Origin: Palsa-506 sp963836355
GTDB lineage: Bacteria > Actinomycetota > Actinomycetes > Streptosporangiales > Streptosporangiaceae
Length of the DNA: 64,000 nt
Assembly: GCA_963836355.1 (NCBI GenBank)
Contig: CAWIJO010000002.1
Location: forward strand, 744,001-808,000
Reading direction: 5' to 3'
Shown: positions 48,965 to 58,231 of the stretch, one piece after another
Layout of the letters: every line of letters begins with the position of its first letter
Position numbering within the stretch: the first letter of the stretch is position 1
Program-made: the position numbers and the translations under genes
The notes under the pieces: model-generated
Told to the model about the DNA's origin: nothing
The model's database searches: none
What the model saw: the letters and a program-made list of their open reading frames with translations, nothing else

Positions 48965-49726
48965 ATGGACGACCCGTTCATGATCGCCGGCCAGGCGATG
49001 ACCTCGCGGCTCATCATGGGGACCGGCGGCGCGCCGAGCCTGGACGTGCTCGACCGGGCGCTCGCGGCGTCCGGTACCGAGCTGACTACCGTGGCGATGC
49101 GGCGGGTTGACCCCGCAGCGGCGGGATCGGTGCTCGACGTCATCGCCGCGCGCGGCATCCGCGTGCTGCCGAACACCGCGGGCTGCTTCACCGCCGCCGA
49201 AGCCGTGCGCACCGCACGGCTGGCGCGGGAGGCGCTTGGCACCGACTGGGTGAAGCTCGAGGTCATCGCCGACGAGCGCACGCTGCTGCCCGACCCGGTC
49301 GAGCTGCTCGACGCGGCTGACCTGCTAGTCGCCGACGGGTTCACCGTGCTGCCCTACACCAGCGACGACCCGGTACTTGCCCGGCGGCTTGAGCAAGCGG
49401 GCTGTGCGGCCGTCATGCCGCTAGGCGCGCCGATCGGGTCCGGGCTCGGGATCAGGAACCCGCACAACATCGAGCTGATCGTCGAGGCTGCCGCCGTCCC
49501 GGTGATTCTGGACGCGGGCATCGGCACGGCCAGCGACGCGGCGATCGCGATGGAACTCGGCTGCGACGGCGTGCTGCTCGCGACGTCGGTAACGCGGGCC
49601 CGCGATCCTGAGCTGATGGCCGAGGCGATGCGAGCGGCGGTCACCGCCGGACGGCTCGCCTGGCTGGCGGGCCGGGTGCCGCGGCGACGGTACGCGACCG
49701 CTTCCTCACCGCCGCCCGCGGACTGA
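48965..49726 (+). CDS. thiG: Thiazole synthase
   Basis: Forms the thiazole ring from DXP, dehydroglycine and ThiS-thiocarboxylate. The 253-residue barrel shows SRLIMGTGGAPSLDVLDRAL, LPNTAGCFTAAEAVRTA, WVKLEVIAD (catalytic Lys), VMPLGAPIGSGLGI and DAGIGTASDAAIAMELGCDG. ATG 48965 uses the AGGGAGG at the end of thiS. Completes the thiO-thiS-thiG unit. Confidence 0.97.
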   Translation: MDDPFMIAGQAMTSRLIMGTGGAPSLDVLDRALAASGTELTTVAMRRVDPAAAGSVLDVIAARGIRVLPNTAGCFTAAEAVRTARLAREALGTDWVKLEVIADERTLLPDPVELLDAADLLVADGFTVLPYTSDDPVLARRLEQAGCAAVMPLGAPIGSGLGIRNPHNIELIVEAAAVPVILDAGIGTASDAAIAMELGCDGVLLATSVTRARDPELMAEAMRAAVTAGRLAWLAGRVPRRRYATASSPPPAD

Positions 49727-49781
49727 TCCGGCAGCGCCGTTACCTGGGCGGGGACGAGACCGCACCAATAGACTCGACCCG

Positions 49782-52580
49782 ATGGATACGACCCTGGCGC
49801 GCCTAAAGGTCGGGCAACTGCTCGACGGACGCTATCGGGTGGACGCCCGGATCGCGCGTGGCGGGATGGCCACCGTCTACCTGGGTACCGACACGCGGCT
49901 TGAGCGCACCGTGGCACTCAAGATCGCGCACCCAGAGCTGGCCCATGATGCGGACTTCGTCCGGCGGTTCATCGATGAGGCCAGGTCCGTGGCCAGGCTA
50001 TCCAGCCCGAACGTCGTCGCCGTCTATGACCAGGGCGCCGAGGGGGACATTCTCTTCCTGGCGATGGAGTACGTGCCCGGGCGCACGCTGCGCGAGTTGC
50101 TGACCGAGCGCGGCAGGCTCGGCCCGCGGGAGGCCCTGGACATCATCGACGGCGTCCTCACCGGGCTGTCAGCCGCGCACGCGGCGGGCATCGTGCATCG
50201 CGACGTGAAGCCGGAGAACGTGCTGATCACCGCCGGGGATGCGGTCAAGGTCGCGGATTTCGGGCTGGCCAGGGCAGCGGCCAGGGCCGGGCACACCAAG
50301 ACCGGGACGATCATCGGGACCGCCGCCTACCTGGCGCCCGAGCAGGTATCGCATAGCATCTCCGATGCCCGCACCGACGTCTACGCAGCCGGCGTGATGC
50401 TGTTCGAACTGCTCACCGGGATGCAGCCGCATACTGGCGAGACGCCGCTCGCGGTGGCTTACAAGCATGTCAACGAGGTCGTCCCGGCGCCGTCCAGCGT
50501 CACGCCGGGGCTGCCCCCGGCCCTTGACGCGCTAGTGGCGCTGGCCACCAGCCGGACCCCGGACCTGCGCCCGGCGGACGCCGGCCAGTTCCTGCGGGCG
50601 GTCACCGAAGTGCGCCGCGGGCTGCCGATCGCCGGACGGCTCGCTGCGGGACAGCCCGCCAGCCCGGGCGGCGGGTTCGAGCCCGGGTTTCCGCCCGCGC
50701 TGCCGGCCGCCGGGCTATCGGCCATGGGCAGGTCAGTCCCCGGCTTGCCGGCGGCCGGCCTCACCGGGCCGGGCTGGCCGGCCGCGAGCCCGGCCGGGCA
50801 CAACTGGCCGCCTGCCGGGCAGCCGGCCGGGCACGACTGGCCGCCTGCCGGGCAGCCGGCAATGCCGTTGCCGGACTCCGCCGGCGGCCAGGCCGGGCCT
50901 GCCCAGGGACCGGCCGGCCCGGCCGCTGCGGGCGCCCAGGCTCCGCCCGCAGCCCCGGCAGGGCCCGAGGCCTCGTCATGGCCCGATTCCCGGTGGTCCG
51001 ATTCCGCCTGGCCCGGCTCATCCTGGCCGGACGCCCGGGCAGTGCCGGGCGGACAGTCGCTGCCCGGCACGCCCATCCAGCCCGGGGCGTCAGCAGGCTC
51101 AGCTAGCCAGTCGCTGCCCGGTCACGGCACCGTATCCGGCGTGGGGCCAGATCCCGGAGGCCAGCCATCCGGCCATCCCCAGGCCCTGCCGGGCGCCCCG
51201 GCAGGCTTCGGCAGCCCGGCAGGCCCCGGCAGCCACTGGCTGCCCGGACCGGCAGCCGCGCCCGGCGGCCCGGCAGGCCCCGGCAGCCAGCCGGCGCCGG
51301 ACCGCGGCGGCGAGTCATTCCCCTGGCAGCAATCACCCTGGGTGCCGCCTTACCCGGGCGACCCGGCAGCCCACCCGACAGCCTCCCCGCCCGGCGGGCC
51401 AGCCGCCGCAGGTGCCGCCGCGTCTCCCGGCCCGGCCGACCGCGGTGAGCGGCGGCATGGCAGGCGCGGGCGGGACAGGGCCGTGGAGATCCTGCCTGCG
51501 GTGACCAGCGGGCAGCCGATCCTGCCCGCAGTGACAAGCGGGCAGCTGGCGGAGCCAGACGGCAGCATGAACCACACGCTTGTGGTGGCCGACGCGGGAT
51601 TTGCCCTCGATCACGAGGACCAGCCGCTCACCGGCCGCGTGCACGGCCCGGCCGGATATATCCGGCGCCGGGAGCCGGGCCTGCAACGGTGGCTATTCAG
51701 CCGCAGGCTCGCCTACCTGTCCCTGGGCATCGCGGTCGTGCTGGTCCTGTTGCTGATGACCTGGTGGGTCACCAACGGCCAGTTCGAGACCATCCCGCGG
51801 GTGGGCACCATGACAAAGGCGACCGCGCGGACCGAGCTGCGGAACCTCGGCTTCACGGTCAAGACCGGCCCGGGCGTGCACAGCAACGCACTCCCCCGTG
51901 GTGAGGTCATCCGTACCGTCCCGGCGATCGGCACGCGGGCTCATCGCGGCAGCCTGGTCACGCTTATCCCATCGCTGGGCCCGGTGATGGTCCGGGTCCC
52001 GTCAGTGACTGGCATGAAGCTGGCAGATGCGCAGGCCGCGCTCAGGCGGGCCGGACTGGCGCCGGGCAAGGTGACGGACGCGCCCTCCACCACGATTCCG
52101 CTCGGCGTGGTAATCAGCACCAATCCCGTCGCCGGGTTGTCCTGGCCGCAGACCAGGCCGGTGGCGATCGTGCAGAGTTCCGGCCTGCCGCTGCCGAATC
52201 TGGTCGGCCAGCAGGAGTCTGCCGCGCAGGGGCAGGCGCAGCAGGACGGGTTCCAGCTGAACCCGCAGCAGGATACGAACAGCGATCAGCCGGCCGGGAC
52301 GATCACCGCGCAATCGCCCAGGCCCGGCACCCCCATCACCCCTGGCGAGGTTGTAACAATCAAGGTCTCCACCGGGCCGCAGCTGGTCGCCATCCCCAAC
52401 GTGGACGGCCAGAATGAGCGGCAGGCGACCGCTACCCTGACAGCGGCCGGGTTCGGTGTCAACGTCGACCAGGTGGGTCCCGGGCATCGGGTATTCAACT
52501 TCAGCCCTACCGGGCAGGCGCCGAAGGGCAGCACGATCACGATCTTCGTCGGGTTCGGCGGCTTCGGCAACCTCCCGTAA
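49782..52580 (+). CDS. Ser/Thr protein kinase with PASTA domains (PknB type)
   Basis: The 932-residue protein has a cytoplasmic Hanks-type kinase domain (about 16-275: ARGGMATVYLG loop, ALKIAHPE Lys, VHRDVKPENVLI, VADFGLARA, GTAAYLAPEQ), a 300-residue Gly/Pro/Ala/Gln-rich linker with repeated PAG and SLPG motifs, one membrane segment (LAYLSLGIAVVLVLLLMTWW, about 640-660) and four extracellular PASTA repeats (each beginning PRVGTMT, VPSVTGM, LPNLVGQ, IPNVDGQ). PASTA domains sense peptidoglycan fragments, so it probably controls growth or division. ATG 49782. The linker is much longer than in typical PknB. Confidence 0.95.
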   Translation: MDTTLARLKVGQLLDGRYRVDARIARGGMATVYLGTDTRLERTVALKIAHPELAHDADFVRRFIDEARSVARLSSPNVVAVYDQGAEGDILFLAMEYVPGRTLRELLTERGRLGPREALDIIDGVLTGLSAAHAAGIVHRDVKPENVLITAGDAVKVADFGLARAAARAGHTKTGTIIGTAAYLAPEQVSHSISDARTDVYAAGVMLFELLTGMQPHTGETPLAVAYKHVNEVVPAPSSVTPGLPPALDALVALATSRTPDLRPADAGQFLRAVTEVRRGLPIAGRLAAGQPASPGGGFEPGFPPALPAAGLSAMGRSVPGLPAAGLTGPGWPAASPAGHNWPPAGQPAGHDWPPAGQPAMPLPDSAGGQAGPAQGPAGPAAAGAQAPPAAPAGPEASSWPDSRWSDSAWPGSSWPDARAVPGGQSLPGTPIQPGASAGSASQSLPGHGTVSGVGPDPGGQPSGHPQALPGAPAGFGSPAGPGSHWLPGPAAAPGGPAGPGSQPAPDRGGESFPWQQSPWVPPYPGDPAAHPTASPPGGPAAAGAAASPGPADRGERRHGRRGRDRAVEILPAVTSGQPILPAVTSGQLAEPDGSMNHTLVVADAGFALDHEDQPLTGRVHGPAGYIRRREPGLQRWLFSRRLAYLSLGIAVVLVLLLMTWWVTNGQFETIPRVGTMTKATARTELRNLGFTVKTGPGVHSNALPRGEVIRTVPAIGTRAHRGSLVTLIPSLGPVMVRVPSVTGMKLADAQAALRRAGLAPGKVTDAPSTTIPLGVVISTNPVAGLSWPQTRPVAIVQSSGLPLPNLVGQQESAAQGQAQQDGFQLNPQQDTNSDQPAGTITAQSPRPGTPITPGEVVTIKVSTGPQLVAIPNVDGQNERQATATLTAAGFGVNVDQVGPGHRVFNFSPTGQAPKGSTITIFVGFGGFGNLP

Positions 52581-52671
52581 CCGGCCGCCCGATCGGAGCG
52601 CAGGTGCCGCTGGCAGCCGGCCAGGCGAAGGACATCGCGACCTGGCGCGCGCTACGAGACGGCTGGGCGGC

Positions 52672-53418
52672 TCAAAGCGGCGGTCCCTCACCGGGCCGTT
52701 CCTGATAGGAGTACCGCTGCTCGCGCCACGGGTCGGCCGTGTTGTGATAGCCCCGTTCCTCCCAGAACCCGCGCCGGTCCCTGGTCAGGTACTCCACCGC
52801 CCTGACCCACTTGACGCTCTTCCAGGCGTACAGGCCCGGCACGACCAGCCGCACCGGGTGGCCGTGCTCGGGGGAGAGCTCGGCACCGTTGCAGCCAGTG
52901 GCGAACAGCGTGTCGTCGGCGGCGAAATCGGCGATGCGCACGTTAGCGCTGTAGCCGAAATCAGCCCAGACCATGACATGCGTGACCGCTGCCGCCGGTG
53001 GCACCGCCCGCAGCAGCGCGGCCGCCGGAACGCCTTCCCAGACGATGCCGGGGATGCTGAACTTGGTCACGCAATGGAAGTCCGCGATCACCCGGCAGCG
53101 CGGCAGCGCCGCGAACTCCGGCCATCCCCAGTGCTGCTCGCGCCCGTTCTCGGTCGCTCCGACCACCCGGAGATCCCAGCTCTGCAGGCTGACGAACGGA
53201 ATTCGCCCGTAATGCAGGACTGGCCAGCTCGCCGGGATGTGCTGGCCAGGCGGCAGCCTGCCAGGCGGCACGGGCCCGGCGGCCCGCACCGGCGTCCCCG
53301 GCGGAGCAGGCGCCCCGGGCAGAGCAGGCGTCCCAGGCGAAGCCGGCGCCGGGCCGCGGGAACCGCTTGCAGCATGACCCGCGCCGACGGCGCGCTCACC
53401 TGTCCCCGGTCGCCTCAT
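52672..53418 (-). CDS. Sulfite-oxidase-like molybdopterin oxidoreductase
   Basis: The Moco-binding fold of the sulfite oxidase family covers about residues 55-248: PFVSLQSWDLRVVGATENG, the Cys ligand in VIADFHCVTKFSIPG, WEGVPAAALL, ATGCNGAELSPEHGHPVRLV and YAWKSVKWVRAVEYL. The substrate is unknown; there is no dimerisation or heme domain. The first 50 residues are a Pro/Ala repeat (PGTPALPGAPAPPGTP) of doubtful homology, so the true start may be further in. No twin-arginine signal is visible. Confidence 0.86.
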   Translation of the reverse strand: MRRPGTGERAVGAGHAASGSRGPAPASPGTPALPGAPAPPGTPVRAAGPVPPGRLPPGQHIPASWPVLHYGRIPFVSLQSWDLRVVGATENGREQHWGWPEFAALPRCRVIADFHCVTKFSIPGIVWEGVPAAALLRAVPPAAAVTHVMVWADFGYSANVRIADFAADDTLFATGCNGAELSPEHGHPVRLVVPGLYAWKSVKWVRAVEYLTRDRRGFWEERGYHNTADPWREQRYSYQERPGEGPPL

Positions 53419-53554
53419 CCGGCTGACCTGCTCCTTCCCGCCTCGCGCTCTCGACGGCGCGACGTCCGGCCCTCGACCCGCAGGTGTGGCTATCTTGCCA
53501 CCTCGCGATCTGCGCCGATCCTGCGCCCGGCACCTGGCGGCAGCGGGCGTGCGC

Positions 53555-53560
53555 TAGGCT
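53555..53560 (+). promoter_or_regulatory. Candidate -10 element of the aromatic attenuator transcript
   Basis: TAGGCT ends seven bases before the GTG of the leader peptide. If transcription starts at that GTG, the leader peptide would be translated from a leaderless mRNA, a common mode in actinobacteria. No convincing -35 hexamer was found. Confidence 0.4.
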
Positions 53561-53567
53561 TACGCCC

Positions 53568-53642
53568 GTGCGTCATCAGTACTGGTTCTTTTATGGCTAC
53601 CGGCCCGGCCTTCGGACGGTCGCCCGCCAGCTGCTGCGCTGA
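53568..53642 (+). CDS. Aromatic leader peptide (attenuator) of the DAHP synthase gene
   Basis: A 24-residue frame from GTG 53568 to TGA 53640-53642. Residues 5-11 are YWFFYGY: three Tyr, one Trp and two Phe within seven codons, an extreme bias for a random short frame. An intrinsic terminator follows 17 bases later and the DAHP synthase gene 77 bases later. Stalling at these codons during Tyr, Trp or Phe shortage should prevent termination. The segment 53600-53608 (CCGGCCCGG) is perfectly complementary to 53665-53673 in the left arm of the terminator and can form the competing antiterminator. Confidence 0.85.
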   Translation: MRHQYWFFYGYRPGLRTVARQLLR

Positions 53643-53658
53643 CGCGAGCGACATAAGG

Positions 53659-53698
53659 AAAGCCCCGGGCCGGCAGGCCCGGGGCTTTCGTCATTTTT
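53659..53698 (+). terminator. Attenuator terminator upstream of the DAHP synthase gene
   Basis: Perfect 13-bp stem AAAGCCCCGGGCC (53659-53671) and GGCCCGGGGCTTT (53676-53688) with loop GGCA, then CGTCA and a T5 tract ending at 53698. It lies between the leader peptide and the DAHP synthase, so it is the termination arm of an amino-acid attenuator. Confidence 0.93.
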
Positions 53699-53718
53699 GG
53701 AGCTAAGGGAGCAGCAAG

Positions 53719-54762
53719 ATGGTCGTGGTGATGGCCCCAGAGGCCACGCAGGCAGACGTTGACACGATCGTGGACCTGGTGCGCACGGCCGGCGGGGAAG
53801 CTTTCGTCAGCCGGGGGGTTTCCAGGACGATCATCGGCCTGGTCGGGGACATTGACCAGTTCAGCGCGCTGAACCTGCGCAGCAGGGGCGGCGTCGGCGA
53901 CGTGGTGCGGATTTCCGTCCCGTACAAGCTGGTCAGCAGGGAGCATCATCCGAGCCGGTCGGTGATCACGGTCGGCGGCGTCGCCATCGGGCCGGAAACG
54001 GTGACAGTGATCGCCGGGCCGTGCACGGTCGAGACCCCGGCGCAGACCCTGGCGTCGGCCCTGATGGCCAAGGCGGCGGGCGCCTCGATGCTGCGCGGCG
54101 GTGCCTTCAAGCCGCGCACGTCGCCGTACGCATTCCAGGGCCTCGGCGAGGCCGGCCTGCGCATCCTGGCCGAGGTGCGGGCCGAGACCGGGCTGCCGGT
54201 CGTCACCGAGGTCATCGACCCGGCCAGTGTCGACCTGGTCTGCTCCTACGCCGACATGCTCCAGGTCGGCACTCGCAGCATGCAGAACTTCACGCTGCTG
54301 CAGGCGGTCGGGTCGGCCGGGAAGCCCGTGCTGCTGAAGCGCGGGATGAACGCCACCATCGAGGAGTGGCTGATGGCCGCCGAGTACATCGCCCAGCGCG
54401 GCAACCTCGACATCGTGTTGTGCGAGCGCGGGATCCGGACTTTCGAGACGGCGACCCGCAACACCCTGGATATCAGCGCCGTCCCGGTCGCACAACGGCT
54501 CTCGCACCTGCCGGTGATCGTGGATCCGTCGCACTCTGGCGGGCGCCGGGACCTGGTCCTGCCATTGAGCAGGGCCGCCGTAGCGGCCGGGGCGGACGGC
54601 ATCATCGTGGACGTGCACCCGGAGCCTGCCGCCGCGATGTGCGACGGCGACCAGGCCCTGGTGGATGACGACATCCGCGAGCTGGCGGCGGCGATGTCCG
54701 CGCTGCCGCAGCTGATGGGCCGCACGCTGAGCCAGGCACCACAGCCGATGGCCGTCGGGTAG
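53719..54762 (+). CDS. aroF: 3-deoxy-7-phosphoheptulonate synthase (DAHP synthase, class I beta)
   Basis: First enzyme of the shikimate pathway, joining PEP and erythrose 4-phosphate. The 347-residue protein has the N-terminal ferredoxin-like regulatory domain (MVVVMAPEATQADVDTIVDL) and barrel motifs TVIAGPCTVETPAQTL, GGAFKPRTSPYAFQGLGEAG, LLKRGMNATIEEWLMAAEYI, CERGIRTFE and IVDPSHSGGRRD. ATG 53719 has AAGGGAG upstream. The gene lies directly behind an aromatic attenuator (53568-53698). The symbol is given for the family; which isozyme it is cannot be told. Confidence 0.94.
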   Translation: MVVVMAPEATQADVDTIVDLVRTAGGEAFVSRGVSRTIIGLVGDIDQFSALNLRSRGGVGDVVRISVPYKLVSREHHPSRSVITVGGVAIGPETVTVIAGPCTVETPAQTLASALMAKAAGASMLRGGAFKPRTSPYAFQGLGEAGLRILAEVRAETGLPVVTEVIDPASVDLVCSYADMLQVGTRSMQNFTLLQAVGSAGKPVLLKRGMNATIEEWLMAAEYIAQRGNLDIVLCERGIRTFETATRNTLDISAVPVAQRLSHLPVIVDPSHSGGRRDLVLPLSRAAVAAGADGIIVDVHPEPAAAMCDGDQALVDDDIRELAAAMSALPQLMGRTLSQAPQPMAVG

Positions 54763-54783
54763 CGCCTGCCGGCGGGGAGCAAG

Positions 54784-55653
54784 TCAGAGCGCGGCGACCG
54801 CCGGGATCACCCTGGCGCCGATGACCTCCAGCGGCGTGACGTCCCAGACATTTGCCACCGCGCCGATCGCGGCACCGAAGCCCAGCCCGGCGAGATCGCC
54901 GAGCTGGTCCACGACCTGTCCGGCCCGCTCACCCTTCGCGCCGACATCGAAGATGAAGTAGCAGGTCTTCTCAATCTCGTCGTAATCGCGCCCTTCGGCG
55001 TCGCAGTGCGCGCGCAGCACGTCGAGCTTGCGGGCCAGATCCGGGCCGGGAAACAGGTTGCACGCCTGGGCATAACGGGCCACGAACCGCAGCGTCTTCC
55101 GCTCGCCGGATCCGCCGATCATGATCGGCGGGTGCGGCGCGGACAGCGCCTTCGGGTAGTTCAGCGGCCGCTCCAGCTGGTAGTGCTTGCCCCGGTACGG
55201 CGACTCGTCCCCGCGCCACATCTGCAGGCAGATCTGCAGCGTTTCCTCCAGCCGCTCGAACCGCTCGGCGACCGGCGGGAACGGGATGCCCAGGCCCCTG
55301 GACTCCTCCTCGTTCCAGGCGGCGCCGATGCCGAGCCAGGCCCGGCCGCCGGACAGCACGTCGAGCGTGCTGACGATCTTCGCCAGGATTCCGGGCTGCC
55401 GGTAGACAGCGCCGGTCACCAGGGTGATCAGCTTCGCCCGGGAGGTGACTCCGGCCAGGTAGCCCAGCGTGGTGTAGGCCTCTAGCATGTCGCGATCCGG
55501 CGGCCCCACGGCGCCGATCTGGAAGAAGTGATCCATCACGGCGATGAACTCGAACCCGGCATCGTCTGCGGCCGCGGCGACGGTCGCCAGGTCGGCGCCG
55601 AGCCGGGCAGCGCCCGGGCCGGTGAAATCAGGTATCTGCAATCCGATTTTCAC
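54784..55653 (-). CDS. LLM-class F420-dependent oxidoreductase
   Basis: Luciferase-like TIM barrel of 289 residues with VKIGLQIPDFTG at the N-terminus, DAGFEFIAVMDHFFQIG, AWLGIGAAWNEEESRGLGI, HPPIMIGGSGERKTLRF and RYAQACNLF. The IGGSGE loop is typical of F420 binding in this family. Substrate unknown. GTG 55653 is chosen for GGAGG seven bases upstream. Confidence 0.88.
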   Translation of the reverse strand: MKIGLQIPDFTGPGAARLGADLATVAAAADDAGFEFIAVMDHFFQIGAVGPPDRDMLEAYTTLGYLAGVTSRAKLITLVTGAVYRQPGILAKIVSTLDVLSGGRAWLGIGAAWNEEESRGLGIPFPPVAERFERLEETLQICLQMWRGDESPYRGKHYQLERPLNYPKALSAPHPPIMIGGSGERKTLRFVARYAQACNLFPGPDLARKLDVLRAHCDAEGRDYDEIEKTCYFIFDVGAKGERAGQVVDQLGDLAGLGFGAAIGAVANVWDVTPLEVIGARVIPAVAAL

Positions 55654-55755
55654 GTTATTACCTCCGGAGTAGGAGCCTGCCACATCTGCCGCGGCGCCGG
55701 ATGCACGGCCCAGGGCAGCCGACTGGGCCGGACAGCCCCGTTAAAAAAATGAAAG

Positions 55756-57055
55756 TCAGTGCCGGTCTGGCGTGTGTTCCTGCGCGGCCGCCGCCAGCGT
55801 CTCGGCCAGGTCGTCGGCATCAAGACGGGCCTCGATCCGGCGGAGATCCTCGATCCGGGCCCGGGTCTCAACCTGGCGCGGCGTGAGCAGGCTGCAGCAG
55901 TCCTGGTCAGGCAGCTCGGAGATGCCGAGCGTGTGGATACGGCGCGCCTCGGCCATGATCTCCGTCTTGTCCAGGCCGATCAGCGGCCGCAGGATCGGCA
56001 GCTGGACGGCGTCATCCAGCGCGGTGATGTTGGTCAGCGTCTGGCTGCTCACCTGGCCCAGCGAGTCGCCGGTGACCAGCGCCGTCGCCCGGTACCGCCG
56101 GGCCATCGCCTCGCCGGTCTTCAGCATCAGCCGCCGCTGGGCCATGATCTGCAGGCGGCCGGCGCCGGACGAGGCGAGCCGCTGCTGCGCCTTGCCGAAC
56201 GCGACGACGAACAGCCGGGATCCGCCCTGGAACTTGTCCAGCTCGCGCACCAGCCCGTACGCCTTGTACACCGACTCGGGGCCGGTCAGCGGCATGCCGG
56301 AGAAGTGCAGGTAGGTGCAGCGCAGCCCGCGGCGCATCATCCGGTAGGCGGCCACCGGCGAGTCGATGCCGCCGGACATCAGCACCATCCCGCGGCCGCT
56401 CATGCTCACCGGCAGGCCGCCCTGGCCGGGCTTGCCGTCGGTGAAGACGAAGACCTCGGACTGATCGACCTCGACGAAGACCGTCGTGTCCGGCCAGGCT
56501 CAGGTTCACCGGGTAGCCGTACGCCTGCTGGATCCGGGCGCCGATCAGCCGGACCAGCTGGGCCGAGGTGACACTGAACCGCTTGTCGCGGCGCCTGGCC
56601 CGCACGGCGAACGCGCCAGGCCGACCGGCCATCAGGTCCACCGCCGCGGCAATTGCCGCCTCCGGATCCTTGGGGACCCGCACCGCGCGGCAGACCCGGG
56701 CGAGGCCCATCACGGTACTCATCCGCTCGGCGATGAGGTCGACTGCGGCTTCCGCGGCCATCGGCTCGGCGAGCCCGCCGGCCGCGCCGCCGGCGGCGGG
56801 CTCCCGGCTGGCCGGCACCCAGCCCGGGGCGCCGACGGCTATGGTCAGCACGATCACGCCGTCTCGCTGCCATAGCCGGATCGGGATGCCGAGGTCACGG
56901 ACCGCGCGCCTGATGTTCTCCTGCAGCAGCCGCTCGAATCGCTGCCTGTTCTTGCCCTTGAGCACGATCTCGCCCAGCTTGAGCAGCACGCACGGCTCGC
57001 AGCCAGCCATCGCCAGCTGCGGCGTGACGTGATCAGCTAGGGGCAAGGCGGGCAT
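55756..57055 (-). CDS. thiI: tRNA 4-thiouridine synthetase ThiI (frameshifted)
   Basis: Uses cysteine-desulfurase sulfur to thiolate U8 of tRNA and can feed sulfur to ThiS. From 57055 the first frame gives a ferredoxin-like/THUMP region (LLKLGEIVLKGKNRQRFERL, RRDKRFSVTSAQLVRLIGAR). After VNLSLAG the frame shifts; removal of one G (CC at 56490-56491) yields DTTVFVEVDQSEVFVFTDG and the PP-loop domain in the frame ending at 55756 (VLMSGGIDSPVAAYRMMRRG, QDCCSLLTPRQVETRA). No rhodanese domain, as in many non-enteric ThiI proteins. Confidence 0.92.
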
Positions 57056-57139
57056 TCCCCTAGTCTGCCAGCTAGACGGGCCTGCCAGGCTCCGAGTGGC
57101 AAGCTCTGTCCCGGCGGGCGCGGCGCCGGGGCGGGCGGG

Positions 57140-58189
57140 CTAGCCGAACAGCACCTCGGTCTCGTCGTAGCGGTCGGCCGGCACGGTCTTCAGCTCGCGG
57201 GTCGCCTCGGCCAGCGGTGCGCGCACGATCTCGGCGCCCCGCAGCGCCACCATCACGCCGAACTCGCCGTCGTGCACGGCCCCGATTGCCTGCAGGCCGA
57301 AACGGGTGGCCAGCACCCGGTCGAAGGCGGTCGGCGTGCCACCGCGCTGGATGTGCCCGAGGACAGTGCAGCGAGCCTCCTTGCCGGTGCGCTTCTCGAT
57401 CTCGTCCGCCAGCATCTGGCCGGTGCCGCGGCCGGCCAGCCGAACGTGGCCGAACGCGTCCAGCTGCGTGTCGTCCGCCGCGGCATCCGCCTCGATGGGG
57501 CGGGCGCCTTCGGCCACCACGACGATCGGGGCGTACCGGGTCTCGAACCGGTGCTCCACGTACGCGCAGACCTTCTCGATGTCGAACTGCCGCTCCGGGA
57601 TCAAGATGACGTTGGCACCGCCCGCCATTCCCGCGTGCAGCGCGATCCAGCCAGCATGCCGGCCCATGACCTCGACGATCAGGGCCCGGTGATGGCTCTC
57701 CGCCGTGGTGTGCAGCCGGTCGATGGCCTCCATCGCGATGTTCACCGCGGTGTCGAACCCGAATGTGTAGTCGGTCGCGCCGAGATCGTTGTCGATCGTC
57801 TTGGGCACGCCGATGACCTTGACACCCTCCTCGTCCAGCCGGGTAGCGACCCCGAGGGTGTCCTCGCCGCCGATCGCGATCAGCGCGTCAACGCCCAGGC
57901 TTTCCAGGTTGCCGGAGATCCGCTGCACGCCGGAGCGCCCGCTGCTGGCGGCGCTGTCAGCCAGCGGATTCGTCCGCGATGAGCCGAGGATGGTCCCGCC
58001 GCGCGGCAGGATGCCACGTACGGCCTGGACGTCAAGCGGGACAGTGTCGCCTTCCAGCGGGCCGCGCCACCCGTCACGGAAACCGATGAATTCATAGCCG
58101 AACTCTGTTACTCCTCGGCGGACGATAGCGCGGATTACTGCGTTCAGCCCGGGGCAGTCACCGCCGCCGGTAAGGACTCCGACTCGCAT
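57140..58189 (-). CDS. Phosphofructokinase, predicted diphosphate-dependent type
   Basis: Family A (group III) phosphofructokinase, 349 residues: VGVLTGGGDCPGLNAVIRA, IAIGGEDTLGVATRL, GVPKTIDNDLGATDYTFGFD, MGRHAGWIALHAG and GHIQRGGTPTAFDRVLAT. At the residues equivalent to E. coli Gly104 and Gly124 it has Asp110 and Lys130; Asp plus Lys at these sites is the signature of PPi-dependent enzymes, whereas ATP enzymes have Gly at the first. ATG 58189 (AAGGGAG upstream) rather than 58204. Divergent from glpK. Confidence 0.93.
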   Translation of the reverse strand: MRVGVLTGGGDCPGLNAVIRAIVRRGVTEFGYEFIGFRDGWRGPLEGDTVPLDVQAVRGILPRGGTILGSSRTNPLADSAASSGRSGVQRISGNLESLGVDALIAIGGEDTLGVATRLDEEGVKVIGVPKTIDNDLGATDYTFGFDTAVNIAMEAIDRLHTTAESHHRALIVEVMGRHAGWIALHAGMAGGANVILIPERQFDIEKVCAYVEHRFETRYAPIVVVAEGARPIEADAAADDTQLDAFGHVRLAGRGTGQMLADEIEKRTGKEARCTVLGHIQRGGTPTAFDRVLATRFGLQAIGAVHDGEFGVMVALRGAEIVRAPLAEATRELKTVPADRYDETEVLFG

Positions 58190-58231
58190 AAGGCTCCCTT
58201 TCATGTTCTCCCGCCCGCCACACTAGTCCTC

